64,000 bases of DNA, from NCBI GenBank assembly GCA_026646655.1, contig JAPKHT010000009.1:11771-75770 (forward strand). Direction: 5' to 3'. The position numbers and the translations under genes were made by a program. The DNA comes from JADLBR01 sp020847615. GTDB taxonomy: Bacteria; Verrucomicrobiota; Verrucomicrobiia; JADLBR01. Position 1 is the stretch's first letter, and each line of letters begins with the position of its first letter. This document shows positions 42,886 through 51,031 of this stretch, in pieces. The notes under the pieces were generated by a model. It had not been told where the DNA came from, did not search any database, and worked only from the letters and a program-made list of their open reading frames with translations.

Positions 42886-45225
42886 ATGATTAATTCGATA
42901 AACCTTCGGGGGGCGCGTGGCTGGATCGGCGCCGGGGCCACCCTCATCGCGCTGGTTGCGTTGGGGGAGTGGGCCGCCCAGGGCGCGACGGTGGGGGGGA
43001 CCAACTGGGTGCTGCTCGGTTGGAACAACCTGGGCATGCACTGCATGGACGACGACTATTCCATTTTCTCGATCCTGCCGCCGTACAACACCTTGAACGC
43101 GCAGTTGCTCTGGTCGCGCAACGGGACGACGCGGCTCGTGACGAATGGGGCGGGCGCCTTCACCGTGACGTACGAGGCGGTCGCGGACCTGGACGGATCG
43201 CGCAACGCAACGGCGGTCGGAAAGACGGACTTCTGGTCGCACGAGCACCAGATGTACGGGGTGGATCTCCCGCCCGACGTGGGGCTGGCGGGCAAGGCGA
43301 TGCCCGGCGCCGCCAACACGCCGCAGGCGATGGATTGGGAGACAAACGAGGCGTGGTATGTCGCCTACGGGATACCGATCACGCCGTGGGATGACCGCGG
43401 GCTCAAGAACCCGTACCCCCTGATGCGCGTGAAGGCGAGGCGGGCCTCGGATGGGGCCGAGCTCGCATCGCTCGACGTGGTGCTGCCGGTGTCCGACGAG
43501 ATGGACTGCCGCGCGTGCCATGGCTCGGGATCCGGGCCGGCGGCGCGACCCGCCGCGGGCTGGGTCAACGACCCGAACCGGAGCCACGATTATCGCCTGA
43601 ATATTCTCCGCCTGCATGACGACCACCACGCCCCGGCGTCGAATTTTGTCTCGGCGGCCACCGCTCTGGGCTACAGCACCAACGGCCTTTATCCGACCGC
43701 GCTGGGAGGGACGGCGATCCTGTGCGCGAAATGCCATGCCTCCGAGGCCCTGCCGGGCTTTGGTTTCGCGGACATACCGCCCCTGACGAGGGCGGTGCAC
43801 GCGCTGCACGCGGGCGTGATCAATCCGGCCAACGGCCTGGTGATGGACGCCACCGGCAACCGGAGCGCCTGCTACCAGTGCCACCCGGGCTCGGACACGC
43901 GGTGTCTGCGGGGCGCGATGGGAGGCGCGATCGCCGCCGACGGCTCGACCCTGATCCAATGCCAGAGCTGCCACGGCGGCATGAGCGCGGTCGGGGCCGC
44001 CTCGCGGACCGGGTGGCTGGAGGAGCCCAACTGCCAGGCGTGCCACACGGGCACGGCGACATCCAACAACGGGCAAATCCGTTACGACGACGCGTTCGTC
44101 AGCCCGGGCGTGATGCGGGTGGCCACGAACAACACTTTTGGCACCAGCCCGGATACGCCAGGCCCCGGGCTCTCGCTATACCGGTTCTCGAGCGGCCACG
44201 GGCGACTCCAGTGCTCGGCCTGCCACGGTTCCACGCACGCGGAATTCCCGTCCGTCCACCGCAATGACAACGTCGCCTCCTATCAGGTGCAGGGGCACGT
44301 GGGGACGATCCTGGATTGCACCGCCTGCCACCAGAGCCTGCCCAACAGCACCACCAACGGCCCGCACGGGATGCATCCCATCGGCATCGGCTGGGTGAAC
44401 GCGCACCACGATATCGCCAAGGGCGCCGCGCTCGCGGGCTGCCGGGCCTGTCACGGGGCCGACTATCGCGGCACCGTGCTCTCGCGGGCCGCGGGCGACC
44501 GGGTATACGCCATGGGCGAAGGGCGGGGCACGGTGCGCTTCTGGCGCGGCTTCCAGGTGAGCTGCTACGCGTGCCATGACGGCATCGGCTCGAGTTCGCC
44601 GGGTTCCAACGGCGCGCCGGTCGTGACCAACAAGTGGCTCGCGGTCGCGATCAACGGGTCCAACACGGTGTCGCTCGCCGGAACCGATCCGGACGGGAGC
44701 GCCCTGAGCTACCGCATCGTGAGCCAACCCATGCACGGCGCGGTCGCCCTCGACACGAATACCGGATCGGCCATGTACATCGCGGAACCGGGCTTCAGCG
44801 GCCCCGACTTCTTCACCTTCACCGCATGGGACGGTTACGTGAACTCGTCCAACCTGGCCTATGTCTCTGTCACCGTCGGAGGGCCCGCCTCGCTGGCCCA
44901 GGATCCCGATGGGGACGGGCTCAGCGACCTCGCCGAGTATGGCCTCGGCACGGGCCCGCGATTCAACTCCCTCCCCGGCGCCCCCCGCGCCGGGCTCCTC
45001 CAACAGGGCGCGGACAAGTTCCTGTCGCTCACCGCCGATAGGCTCTTCGTCCCGCCGGACGTCACCACGTGGGTCGAGGAATCCACCAACCTGGCGAACT
45101 GGTTCTCGGATCCCGCGCACGTCGTCGCGGTCTCCAATTCGCCAACGGTGCTCAAGGCCCGCAGCACGGCGCCGGCGCAGAACATCCCGAGGGACTTCCT
45201 GCGCCTGAAAGCGATCCGCCCATAG
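42886..45225 (+). CDS. Exported multihaem cytochrome c (nine CxxCH) with cadherin-like domain
   Basis: 779 residues. Signal peptide (IGAGATLIALVALGEWAAQG). Nine c-type haem motifs in order: CRACH, CAKCH, CYQCH, CQSCH, CQACH, CSACH, CTACH, CRACH, CYACH, between about residues 205 and 565. Spacing is irregular and His-rich stretches (HDDHHAP, HGMHPIGIGWVNAHHD) could give distal ligands. Then an Ig/cadherin-like domain (GTDPDGSALSYRIVSQPMHGAVA), a thrombospondin-3-like DPDGDGLSDLAEY and a C-terminal module (VEESTNLANWF) seen in secreted Verrucomicrobiota proteins. Probably surface electron transfer; no match to OmcS/MtrC or nitrite-reductase types was recognised. Confidence 0.88.
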   Translation: MINSINLRGARGWIGAGATLIALVALGEWAAQGATVGGTNWVLLGWNNLGMHCMDDDYSIFSILPPYNTLNAQLLWSRNGTTRLVTNGAGAFTVTYEAVADLDGSRNATAVGKTDFWSHEHQMYGVDLPPDVGLAGKAMPGAANTPQAMDWETNEAWYVAYGIPITPWDDRGLKNPYPLMRVKARRASDGAELASLDVVLPVSDEMDCRACHGSGSGPAARPAAGWVNDPNRSHDYRLNILRLHDDHHAPASNFVSAATALGYSTNGLYPTALGGTAILCAKCHASEALPGFGFADIPPLTRAVHALHAGVINPANGLVMDATGNRSACYQCHPGSDTRCLRGAMGGAIAADGSTLIQCQSCHGGMSAVGAASRTGWLEEPNCQACHTGTATSNNGQIRYDDAFVSPGVMRVATNNTFGTSPDTPGPGLSLYRFSSGHGRLQCSACHGSTHAEFPSVHRNDNVASYQVQGHVGTILDCTACHQSLPNSTTNGPHGMHPIGIGWVNAHHDIAKGAALAGCRACHGADYRGTVLSRAAGDRVYAMGEGRGTVRFWRGFQVSCYACHDGIGSSSPGSNGAPVVTNKWLAVAINGSNTVSLAGTDPDGSALSYRIVSQPMHGAVALDTNTGSAMYIAEPGFSGPDFFTFTAWDGYVNSSNLAYVSVTVGGPASLAQDPDGDGLSDLAEYGLGTGPRFNSLPGAPRAGLLQQGADKFLSLTADRLFVPPDVTTWVEESTNLANWFSDPAHVVAVSNSPTVLKARSTAPAQNIPRDFLRLKAIRP

Positions 45226-45293
45226 CGCGACCTCCCCGGCGGGCGCCGCGTATCCTGTTGACGGCGACGCCGGGTGGCGGCGAGCATGGCCGC

Positions 45294-46148
45294 ATGAGCC
45301 GTCGCGCTGGCCAACTTCTCGCGTGCCTGTGCCTGCTGGTCCGGGCCCTGCCGCCCGCGGTCGCCGCGGGCCCCGACCCCCTCTTCACCTTCGGGGCGGT
45401 GGCGGACATCCAGTACGCCGACAAGGAGACGAAGGGCAAGAGGCAGTACCGGCGCAGCCTGGAACTGTTGCACCCCTGCGTGGATAAATTCAACGCCGAG
45501 AAACCCGTCTTCGTCGTGCAATGCGGCGACCTCTACGACGGCTACGGCAAGGACAGGCCGGGGCAGGCCCAGGCGGACGCGCTCCGGGTCTTGCCGGTGC
45601 TGCGGGGCGTCGCGGCCCCGCTCTATCACGTGGTCGGCAACCATTGCCTCACGGCCGGCAGGGAGTTCGTCGCCCGGGAACTGAAGATGGAACGATTCCA
45701 CTACGAGTTCGCATCCCCCTCCGCGAAGGGGTGGCGATTCCTCGTGCTGGACGGGAATGACGCCGGATATGGGGATATGTCTTCCGGGCAGATCGAATGG
45801 CTGGGCCGAAGGCTCGCGGCGGCGAAGGCGTCCGGCGAGCGCGCGATCCTGTTCTGCCACTATCCCCTGCTGAAGGAGGCGGCGCCCAACCACCGGCTCC
45901 AGAATCCCGAGGCGGTGCTGGCCGTGATCGAGGGCGCCGGTTGCGCGGCCGCATGGATCGCGGGCCACGACCACGCGGGCGGCTACGGCCTGCGGGCCGG
46001 GATCCATCACGTCACCCTCGCGGGATTCTGCGAATCCACCGCCGGACCCAGTTTCGCGTTTTTCTCGGTCTTCCCCAATCGCATCGTCGAGGATGGCTTC
46101 GGCGACGAACCCGACCGCGAGATGCCGCTGGACACCCCGCCGAAGTGA
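45294..46148 (+). CDS. Exported calcineurin-like phosphatase of the ADP-ribose/CDP-alcohol diphosphatase type
   Basis: 284 residues from ATG 45294; the frame extends back into the cytochrome gene. Signal peptide (RRAGQLLACLCLLVRALPPAVA). Metallophosphoesterase motifs: GAVADIQYAD (D-x-H variant with Gln, as in the ADPRibase-Mn group), QCGDLYDG, VVGNHCL, CHYPLLKEA and AGHDHAGGYGLRAGIHHVTLAG. The FTFGAVADIQYAD...YRRSLELL start and GHDHAGGY ending match eukaryotic Mn-dependent ADP-ribose/CDP-alcohol diphosphatases, which hydrolyse pyrophosphate bonds. The residue after GNH is Cys rather than Glu. An exported copy would act on extracellular nucleotides or lipids. Confidence 0.82.
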   Translation: MSRRAGQLLACLCLLVRALPPAVAAGPDPLFTFGAVADIQYADKETKGKRQYRRSLELLHPCVDKFNAEKPVFVVQCGDLYDGYGKDRPGQAQADALRVLPVLRGVAAPLYHVVGNHCLTAGREFVARELKMERFHYEFASPSAKGWRFLVLDGNDAGYGDMSSGQIEWLGRRLAAAKASGERAILFCHYPLLKEAAPNHRLQNPEAVLAVIEGAGCAAAWIAGHDHAGGYGLRAGIHHVTLAGFCESTAGPSFAFFSVFPNRIVEDGFGDEPDREMPLDTPPK

Positions 46149-46217
46149 CCGTTGGGCGGCCATTGTATCCGCAAGAGGCTCACGGGTAGCGCGTTACGAT
46201 TTTAGCCCGAGGGCTTA

Positions 46218-46245
46218 TTGACGTCATCGGGCGGGACCCTATAGT
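46218..46245 (+). promoter_or_regulatory. Promoter of the STAS-PP2C-grpE-dnaJ operon
   Basis: TTGACG (46218-46223), 16-base spacer, TATAGT (46240-46245). The likely transcription start (about 46252) is only about three bases before the GTG start at 46255, so the first gene appears to be leaderless. No CIRCE element or heat-shock sigma-32-like site was seen. Confidence 0.6.
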
Positions 46246-46254
46246 GGACGGATT

Positions 46255-46758
46255 GTGAGTCAAGGGACGCTCTGGGTCAGCGCTGGGCCAATGTCGGCGT
46301 TCTTCCGGGTCGTGGGGCGGGGTTCGTTCCAGAATGCCGGGTTGTTGAAAGAGGCCGCGGGCGAGGTGTGGGGCAAGGGCTGCCGCCGGCTGGTGGTGGA
46401 TCTGGCCGACTGCCGCACGATGGACAGCACGTTCCTGGGCATCCTCGCCGGGCTGGCGCTGCGATCGCGCAAGGAGCAGGGCGAGGTGATCCTGACCCGC
46501 GTCGCGGGGCGCAACCGGGAACTGGTCGAAAAGATGGGCCTGGACCGGATCATGACCGTGGAGGAGGCACCGGCGCCCGCCGCGCCCGAGAATGGCCGGG
46601 AACTGGTGGCGGGGGCCCCCACCAAGGAGGAGACGACGCAGACGATGCTGGAGGCGCACAAGAATCTGATTGAGGCGGACCCCGCCAACGAACAGCGTTT
46701 TCAGGATGTCGTGGAATTTCTCAGCGAGAGCGCCAAGCGGCGACCGCCGGTGGGCTGA
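46255..46758 (+). CDS. STAS-domain protein (anti-sigma-factor antagonist type)
   Basis: 167 residues from GTG 46255; ATG 46291 is the alternative but would cut the first STAS strand. STAS core: FFRVVGRGSFQNAGLLKEA, RRLVVDLADCRTMDSTFLGILAGL, with Ser at the usual phosphorylation position in MDSTFLG. The C-terminal 60 residues are a helical extension (EAHKNLIEADPANEQRFQDVVEFL). STAS proteins are phosphorylated by an anti-sigma kinase and dephosphorylated by a PP2C phosphatase such as the next gene product. No kinase gene is adjacent. Confidence 0.85.
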   Translation: MSQGTLWVSAGPMSAFFRVVGRGSFQNAGLLKEAAGEVWGKGCRRLVVDLADCRTMDSTFLGILAGLALRSRKEQGEVILTRVAGRNRELVEKMGLDRIMTVEEAPAPAAPENGRELVAGAPTKEETTQTMLEAHKNLIEADPANEQRFQDVVEFLSESAKRRPPVG

Positions 46759-46794
46759 GGGGCCCCGGCGCGAGAGGCGACGGAAGACCCCGCC

Positions 46795-48177
46795 ATGATC
46801 ATATTGCTCTGCGCCCTCGCCGGGCTATGCGCGCTGCTCGTCTGGCTGGTCTGGGACCAGCGGCAGACGGTCGCCCGACAGGACCTCGAGATCGACCGGC
46901 TCCGGGAGGAGAAGAAGGCGGTCTTCGACCTGATGCACGAGCTGGGCGAGGCGTTTGCCGACACGATGCGGGTCGATGACTGCATGCGGATCGTGGTGCG
47001 CGCCGCGATCCAGATCACCCAGGCGCGCTCGGCCACGTTCTTCGCGCTGGACGCCGATCGCGGCGCGCTGCGGCCCGGCGTGTCCCAGGGGCCGTTCCCG
47101 GCGCTGCTGCCGGCCCTGCGCCGCCACGCGACCCAAGAAATCTTGCCCGCGCTGCACCCCGTCTTCCAAGAGGCGATGGACCGCGGCTGGGTGCTGGTGG
47201 CCGACTGCGCATCCGACGGGCGCTTCCCCCGGCCATCCGATGACGAGCCGGCCGCCGAGACCTTCATGGCGGTCCTCCTGAGGTACCGCGGCGAGCGGCA
47301 CGGCATCCTGGCGCTCGCCAACCGCGAGGACGGCGGCCATTTCGGCGAGGCCGACGCGGAGATCCTGCGGTCGATCGGCGCGCAGGCCGCATTCGCGCTC
47401 CACAACGTGGGAGTGCACCGGCAGCTCGCCGAGAAGCAGCGGCTCGACCACGACATCGAGGTGGCCCAGGCCATCCAGCGGGTCCTGCTGCCCGACGCCT
47501 TGCCGCGCGTGGAGGGCTACGACATGCGGGCCATCAACCTCCCGGCCCAGCGCATGAGCGGCGACTATTACGACGTCTTCGACGTCGGCGGGGGGCGCAC
47601 CGGCATCGCGGTCGCCGATGTCTCGGGCAAGGGCATCCCGGCCTCCCTCGTGATGGCGATGTGCCGCAACGTCCTGCGCGCCACTGCCCGCGGCATGGCC
47701 TCCCCCGCCGAGGTCCTGCGGCGCGTCAACCGGCTCCTGGCCCCGGACATGGGCGAGGACATGTTCATCACGATCGCCTACATGATCCTGGATCCCGCGG
47801 CCCGCCGGCTGACGGTCGCGCGCGCGGGCCACGAGCCGCCCCTGCTGTGCCGCGGGGGCAAGCTCTCCGAGATCGCGCCTCCGGGCATGGCCGTGGGCAT
47901 TGACAGCGGGGAGCTGTTCGATAGCGTACTGGCCGATTGCGTCCAACCCCTGCAGGCCGGTGACGCGGTGGTCGTCTACACCGACGGCGTCACCGAGGCG
48001 CAGGATCCCGGGGGACGCGAGTTCGGCAGGGAGCCGCTCGAGGAGGCGATCCTCGCCTCGGCGCCCGCCGGGGCCCAGGCCATCGCCGACGCGATCGTGG
48101 GGCGACTCGAACGGTTCCGGGGCCCGGCCGAACAGAATGACGACATAACGCTGATATCGCTGTATGCCGCAAGATGA
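46795..48177 (+). CDS. RsbU/SpoIIE-type PP2C phosphatase with GAF domain
   Basis: 460 residues. N-terminal membrane helix (IILLCALAGLCALLVWLVW), short coiled coil, GAF domain (about 45-205), then the SpoIIE phosphatase domain: EVAQAIQRVLLPDALP, MSGDYYDVFDV, GIAVADVSGKGIPASLVMAM, ARAGHEPPLL, VVVYTDGVTEAQD and NDDITLI, with the metal-binding Asp residues in place. Expected to dephosphorylate STAS proteins in response to a GAF or membrane signal, releasing an alternative sigma factor pathway. 36 bases after the STAS gene; overlaps grpE by 14 bases. Confidence 0.93.
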   Translation: MIILLCALAGLCALLVWLVWDQRQTVARQDLEIDRLREEKKAVFDLMHELGEAFADTMRVDDCMRIVVRAAIQITQARSATFFALDADRGALRPGVSQGPFPALLPALRRHATQEILPALHPVFQEAMDRGWVLVADCASDGRFPRPSDDEPAAETFMAVLLRYRGERHGILALANREDGGHFGEADAEILRSIGAQAAFALHNVGVHRQLAEKQRLDHDIEVAQAIQRVLLPDALPRVEGYDMRAINLPAQRMSGDYYDVFDVGGGRTGIAVADVSGKGIPASLVMAMCRNVLRATARGMASPAEVLRRVNRLLAPDMGEDMFITIAYMILDPAARRLTVARAGHEPPLLCRGGKLSEIAPPGMAVGIDSGELFDSVLADCVQPLQAGDAVVVYTDGVTEAQDPGGREFGREPLEEAILASAPAGAQAIADAIVGRLERFRGPAEQNDDITLISLYAAR

Positions 48178-48676
48178 GACCAGCCCGTCGCTGACGACCG
48201 TGGAGACCTCCTATCTCCGCGAGGTCGAGGCTTCCGCCGCGCAAGCCGCCGAGCACTACGACCGCCTGCTGCGCACCGCCGCCGACCTCGACAATTTCCG
48301 GAAGCGCGCCGCCAAGGAAAGAGAGGAGGCGGTGCGCTTCGCGGGCGTGGGGCTGATCGAGCGACTGCTGCCCGTTCTGGATAGCCTCGAGCTGGGGCTC
48401 GCGGCCGCCAACGGCTCCGGCGATGCCCAGGCGCTCGCCGAGGGCATGCGCATGACGTTCAATCAGCTGACCTCCGCGTTGCGGGACGAGGGGCTCGAGA
48501 CGATCGATGCGACGGGCGTGCCCTTCGATCCCCACCGGCACGAGGCGGTCTCGACGATCGAGTCGCCCGACGCCCCCGAGGGCCACGTCGTCCAGCAACT
48601 GCGCAAGGGCTACCGGTTCCGCGAGCGCCTGATCCGCCCCGCGTCGGTCGTCGTGGCCAAGGCGCCGTCATCCTGA
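48164..48676 (+). CDS. grpE: GrpE nucleotide exchange factor
   Basis: 170 residues. Long N-terminal helix ending in RTAADLDNFRKRAAKEREE, then LIERLLPVLDSLELGL, and the C-terminal beta wing with FDPHRHEAV, GHVVQQLRKGYRFRERLIRPASVVVAK. GrpE releases ADP from DnaK. It starts inside the end of the phosphatase gene, so translation is coupled to a signalling gene; dnaK and hrcA are not present here. Confidence 0.96.
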   Translation: MPQDETSPSLTTVETSYLREVEASAAQAAEHYDRLLRTAADLDNFRKRAAKEREEAVRFAGVGLIERLLPVLDSLELGLAAANGSGDAQALAEGMRMTFNQLTSALRDEGLETIDATGVPFDPHRHEAVSTIESPDAPEGHVVQQLRKGYRFRERLIRPASVVVAKAPSS

Positions 48677-48683
48677 GGACCTG

Positions 48684-49856
48684 ATGGCCGCGAAACGCGA
48701 TTACTACGAGGTCCTGGGCGTCGGGAAAGAAGCCGACGAGGCCGAGATCAAGAAGGCCTACCGCAAGCTGGCGGTGAAGTATCACCCCGACAAGAATCCG
48801 GGCGACAAGACCGCGGAGGAGAAGTTCAAGGAGCTGGGCGAGGCCTACGAGGTGCTCGGCCACCCGGAAAAGAGGGCGGCGTACGACCGCTACGGCCACC
48901 GCGCCTTCGAGCCCGGCGGCGGGTTCGGCGGCGGCGGATTCGGCGGCGGCGCGCACGTCGATCCTTTTGAGATTTTCCGCGAGGTCTTCGGGGGCTCGGG
49001 GATCTTCGACGAGTTCTTCGGCGGAGGGGGCGGCGGGGCGCGGGGCGGGCGCGACTCGACGCGCCGCGGCTCCGATCTCCGCTACGACATGGAGCTGACC
49101 TTCGAGGAGGCGGTCTTCGGTTGCGAGAAGGAGATCCGCGTGCGCAAGGCGGTGGCCTGCGGCGACTGCGGCGGCAGCGGCGCGGCCCCCGGCTCCCGCA
49201 AGGTCGGTTGCCCCACGTGCGCCGGCAGCGGCCACGTGCGCGCGTCGGTCGGCGGCTTCATCTCGATGCTGCAGACGTGCCCGCGGTGCCAGGGCTCCGG
49301 ACAGATGGTGGACAAGCCCTGCGGCAAGTGCGGGGGATCGGGCCGGGCGGAGCAGGCGACGGTCGTCAAGCTGCGCGTGCCCCCCGGCGTGGACACCGGC
49401 ACGCGGCTGCGTTCGGCGGGCGAGGGCGAGGCAGGCGTGCGCGGCGGGGAACCCGGCGACCTCTATGTCGTGCTCCACGTCCAGGAGCATCCGGTCTTCA
49501 AGCGCGATGGCCAGGATCTGTTCTGCGAGGTGCCGATCCCATTCACCACCGCCGCGCTCGGCGGCGAGGTGAGAGTCCCCACGCTCACGGGCCCCGCCAC
49601 GATTCGCATCCCGGCCGGCACGCAGGGCGGCAAGGTCCTCAGGCTCCGGGCCAAGGGCATCCCCTCGCTGCGCGGCGCCGGCGTCGGCGACCTCCATGTC
49701 GGGCTGGCGGTGGAGGTGCCCACGCGCCTGACCAAGGAGCAGCGCAGGCTGCTGGAAGATTTCGCGAAGGCCTCGGGCGGCGACACCTACCCGCAGCAGG
49801 CTTCGTTCTTCGAGAAAGCGAAGCGATTCTTCACGGAGACGCGCCATGGCCATTGA
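48684..49856 (+). CDS. dnaJ: DnaJ co-chaperone
   Basis: 390 residues, standard type I DnaJ. J domain with HPD at 36-38 (YHPDKNPGD), Gly/Phe-rich linker (GGGFGGGGFGGG), four zinc-binding CxxCxGxG repeats (CGDCGGSG, CPTCAGSG, CPRCQGSG, CGKCGGSG) and the C-terminal substrate domain (GGEVRVPTLTGPATIRIPAGTQGG). Stimulates DnaK ATPase. Seven bases after grpE; overlaps rsmE by 11 bases. Confidence 0.97.
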   Translation: MAAKRDYYEVLGVGKEADEAEIKKAYRKLAVKYHPDKNPGDKTAEEKFKELGEAYEVLGHPEKRAAYDRYGHRAFEPGGGFGGGGFGGGAHVDPFEIFREVFGGSGIFDEFFGGGGGGARGGRDSTRRGSDLRYDMELTFEEAVFGCEKEIRVRKAVACGDCGGSGAAPGSRKVGCPTCAGSGHVRASVGGFISMLQTCPRCQGSGQMVDKPCGKCGGSGRAEQATVVKLRVPPGVDTGTRLRSAGEGEAGVRGGEPGDLYVVLHVQEHPVFKRDGQDLFCEVPIPFTTAALGGEVRVPTLTGPATIRIPAGTQGGKVLRLRAKGIPSLRGAGVGDLHVGLAVEVPTRLTKEQRRLLEDFAKASGGDTYPQQASFFEKAKRFFTETRHGH

Positions 49857-50589
49857 CCGATTCCACCTGCCCGACCCCGAAGCCACCGAGCTCGCCGGCG
49901 CCGAGGCTCACCACTGCCTGCATGTCATGCGGCACGGGCCGGGGGACCGCATCGCGATCTTCGATGGCCGCGGCAACGAGATCATGGCCGAGATCACGTC
50001 GGCCACCAAAGACCGCGTGGCGTTCAAGGCCCTCTCTCGGCAGCACACCCCGAAGCCGGGCTACGGCCTCACGCTCGTGCAGGCGATGCCCAAGGGCCGC
50101 CCCATGGAGCTCATCATCCAGAAGGCCACCGAACTGGGCGTCTCCCGCATCATCCCCCTGATGTCCGAGCGCGTCGTCGTCCACCTCGATGACGAGCGCG
50201 TCGAATCCCGACTCGAGAAGTGGCGCGGGATCGTCATCGAGGCCGCCAAACAGTGCGGCCAGAACTGGCTTCCCGCGATCGAGCCGGTGCGGGCCGCCAA
50301 GGAGTTTTTCGATGCCCCGCCCACCGCGGAGATCGCCGCCATCGGCTCGCTCCAGGGCGGGACGGTGTCGTTCCGCGCCCTCGTCTCCGAGTTCGAGGCC
50401 GCGCATGGGCGGCGCCCGGCCTCGGCCGTCATGGTCGTCGGGCCCGAGGGCGATTTCACGCCGGCGGAATTGAACGCCGCGCGCCGCGCCGGATACCGCC
50501 CCGTGACCCTCGGCCCCATCGTCCTGCGCAGCGATACCGCCGCCATTTTCTCCCTCAGCGTCCTGGCCTACGAGCTGCAGAACCTCTGA
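49846..50589 (+). CDS. rsmE: 16S rRNA (uracil-1498-N3)-methyltransferase RsmE
   Basis: 247 residues. N-terminal PUA-like part (HHCLHVMRHGPGDRIAIFDGRGN) and SPOUT/trefoil-knot methyltransferase with QAMPKGRPMELIIQKATELGV, VGPEGDFTPAEL and LGPIVLRSDTAA. Methylates U1498 of 16S rRNA using S-adenosylmethionine. Association of rsmE with dnaJ is common in bacteria. Last gene of the operon; repeat A5 starts right after the stop. Confidence 0.96.
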   Translation: MAIDRFHLPDPEATELAGAEAHHCLHVMRHGPGDRIAIFDGRGNEIMAEITSATKDRVAFKALSRQHTPKPGYGLTLVQAMPKGRPMELIIQKATELGVSRIIPLMSERVVVHLDDERVESRLEKWRGIVIEAAKQCGQNWLPAIEPVRAAKEFFDAPPTAEIAAIGSLQGGTVSFRALVSEFEAAHGRRPASAVMVVGPEGDFTPAELNAARRAGYRPVTLGPIVLRSDTAAIFSLSVLAYELQNL

Positions 50590-50815
50590 CTCGAAAATCC
50601 CTTAGCCGAACGCGTGAGCGTTTGGCCGCCGATCGCCCGAGGCGCAGGACCGCGTTTTCCACGCCGGCAGCCGGGGGTCCGGGGCACGGGATCGAGCTGG
50701 TTATGCGGATGCCGCCTGAAGGCGGCACTACGAGCCCAAAGCCGCGGGAACGTTCGTAGTGCTGCCTTCAGGCAGCCCCGGTCCACCCGAAGTGCTACTG
50801 GCAGGGCTGGCTCGA
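50590..50815. repeat. Composite repeat A5 plus inverted B2
   Basis: A5 begins one base after the rsmE stop (CTCGAAAATCCCTTAGCCG) with core CCGAACGCGTGAGCGTTTGG, then a 70-base linker (CCGGGGGTCCGGGGCACGGG) to B2: hairpin GCCGCC-TGAA-GGCGGC (50711-50726), ACTACGA (50727-50733) and TCGTAGT (50754-50760), hairpin GCTGCC-TTCA-GGCAGC (50761-50776). The whole block recurs in inverse orientation at 61047-61246. Confidence 0.87.
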
Positions 50816-51031
50816 ACATACCGTCGGCTCGCACATGGCGGCCTGGGGACAGTCCGCACTCCACGGGCCTTCGGCCGAAATCAGGCGATGCCCTGGGGCC
50901 ATGGCGGCGCCCGGTTTCGCGCGCAGCGCTTTGCGCCAAAGCGGGAGAGGGATTTTCATCCCCCGGTGGTCCGGCGGCCGCCGGATGACGGCTAACCTGA
51001 ATATTTCACGCGCCCGCGTGAACTATGCAGG
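50816..51031. repeat. A-tail fragment and palindrome C2
   Basis: Bases 50941-50990 repeat the distal part of A (GGATTTTCATC, CCCCGGTGGTCCGGCGGC) as in A4. C2 (50996-51031) has arms CCTGAATATTTCACGCG and CGCGTGAACTATGCAGG around CC. Its last bases supply the stop codon and final residues of the CobW-like gene. Nothing else is recognised in 50816-50940 apart from an FspR-like unassigned GC-rich stretch. Confidence 0.7.

Noticed and set aside
46149..48164. CIRCE or a heat-shock sigma site before grpE
   Set aside because: No TTAGCACTC-N9-GAGTGCTAA-like inverted repeat is present, and grpE starts within the preceding gene.
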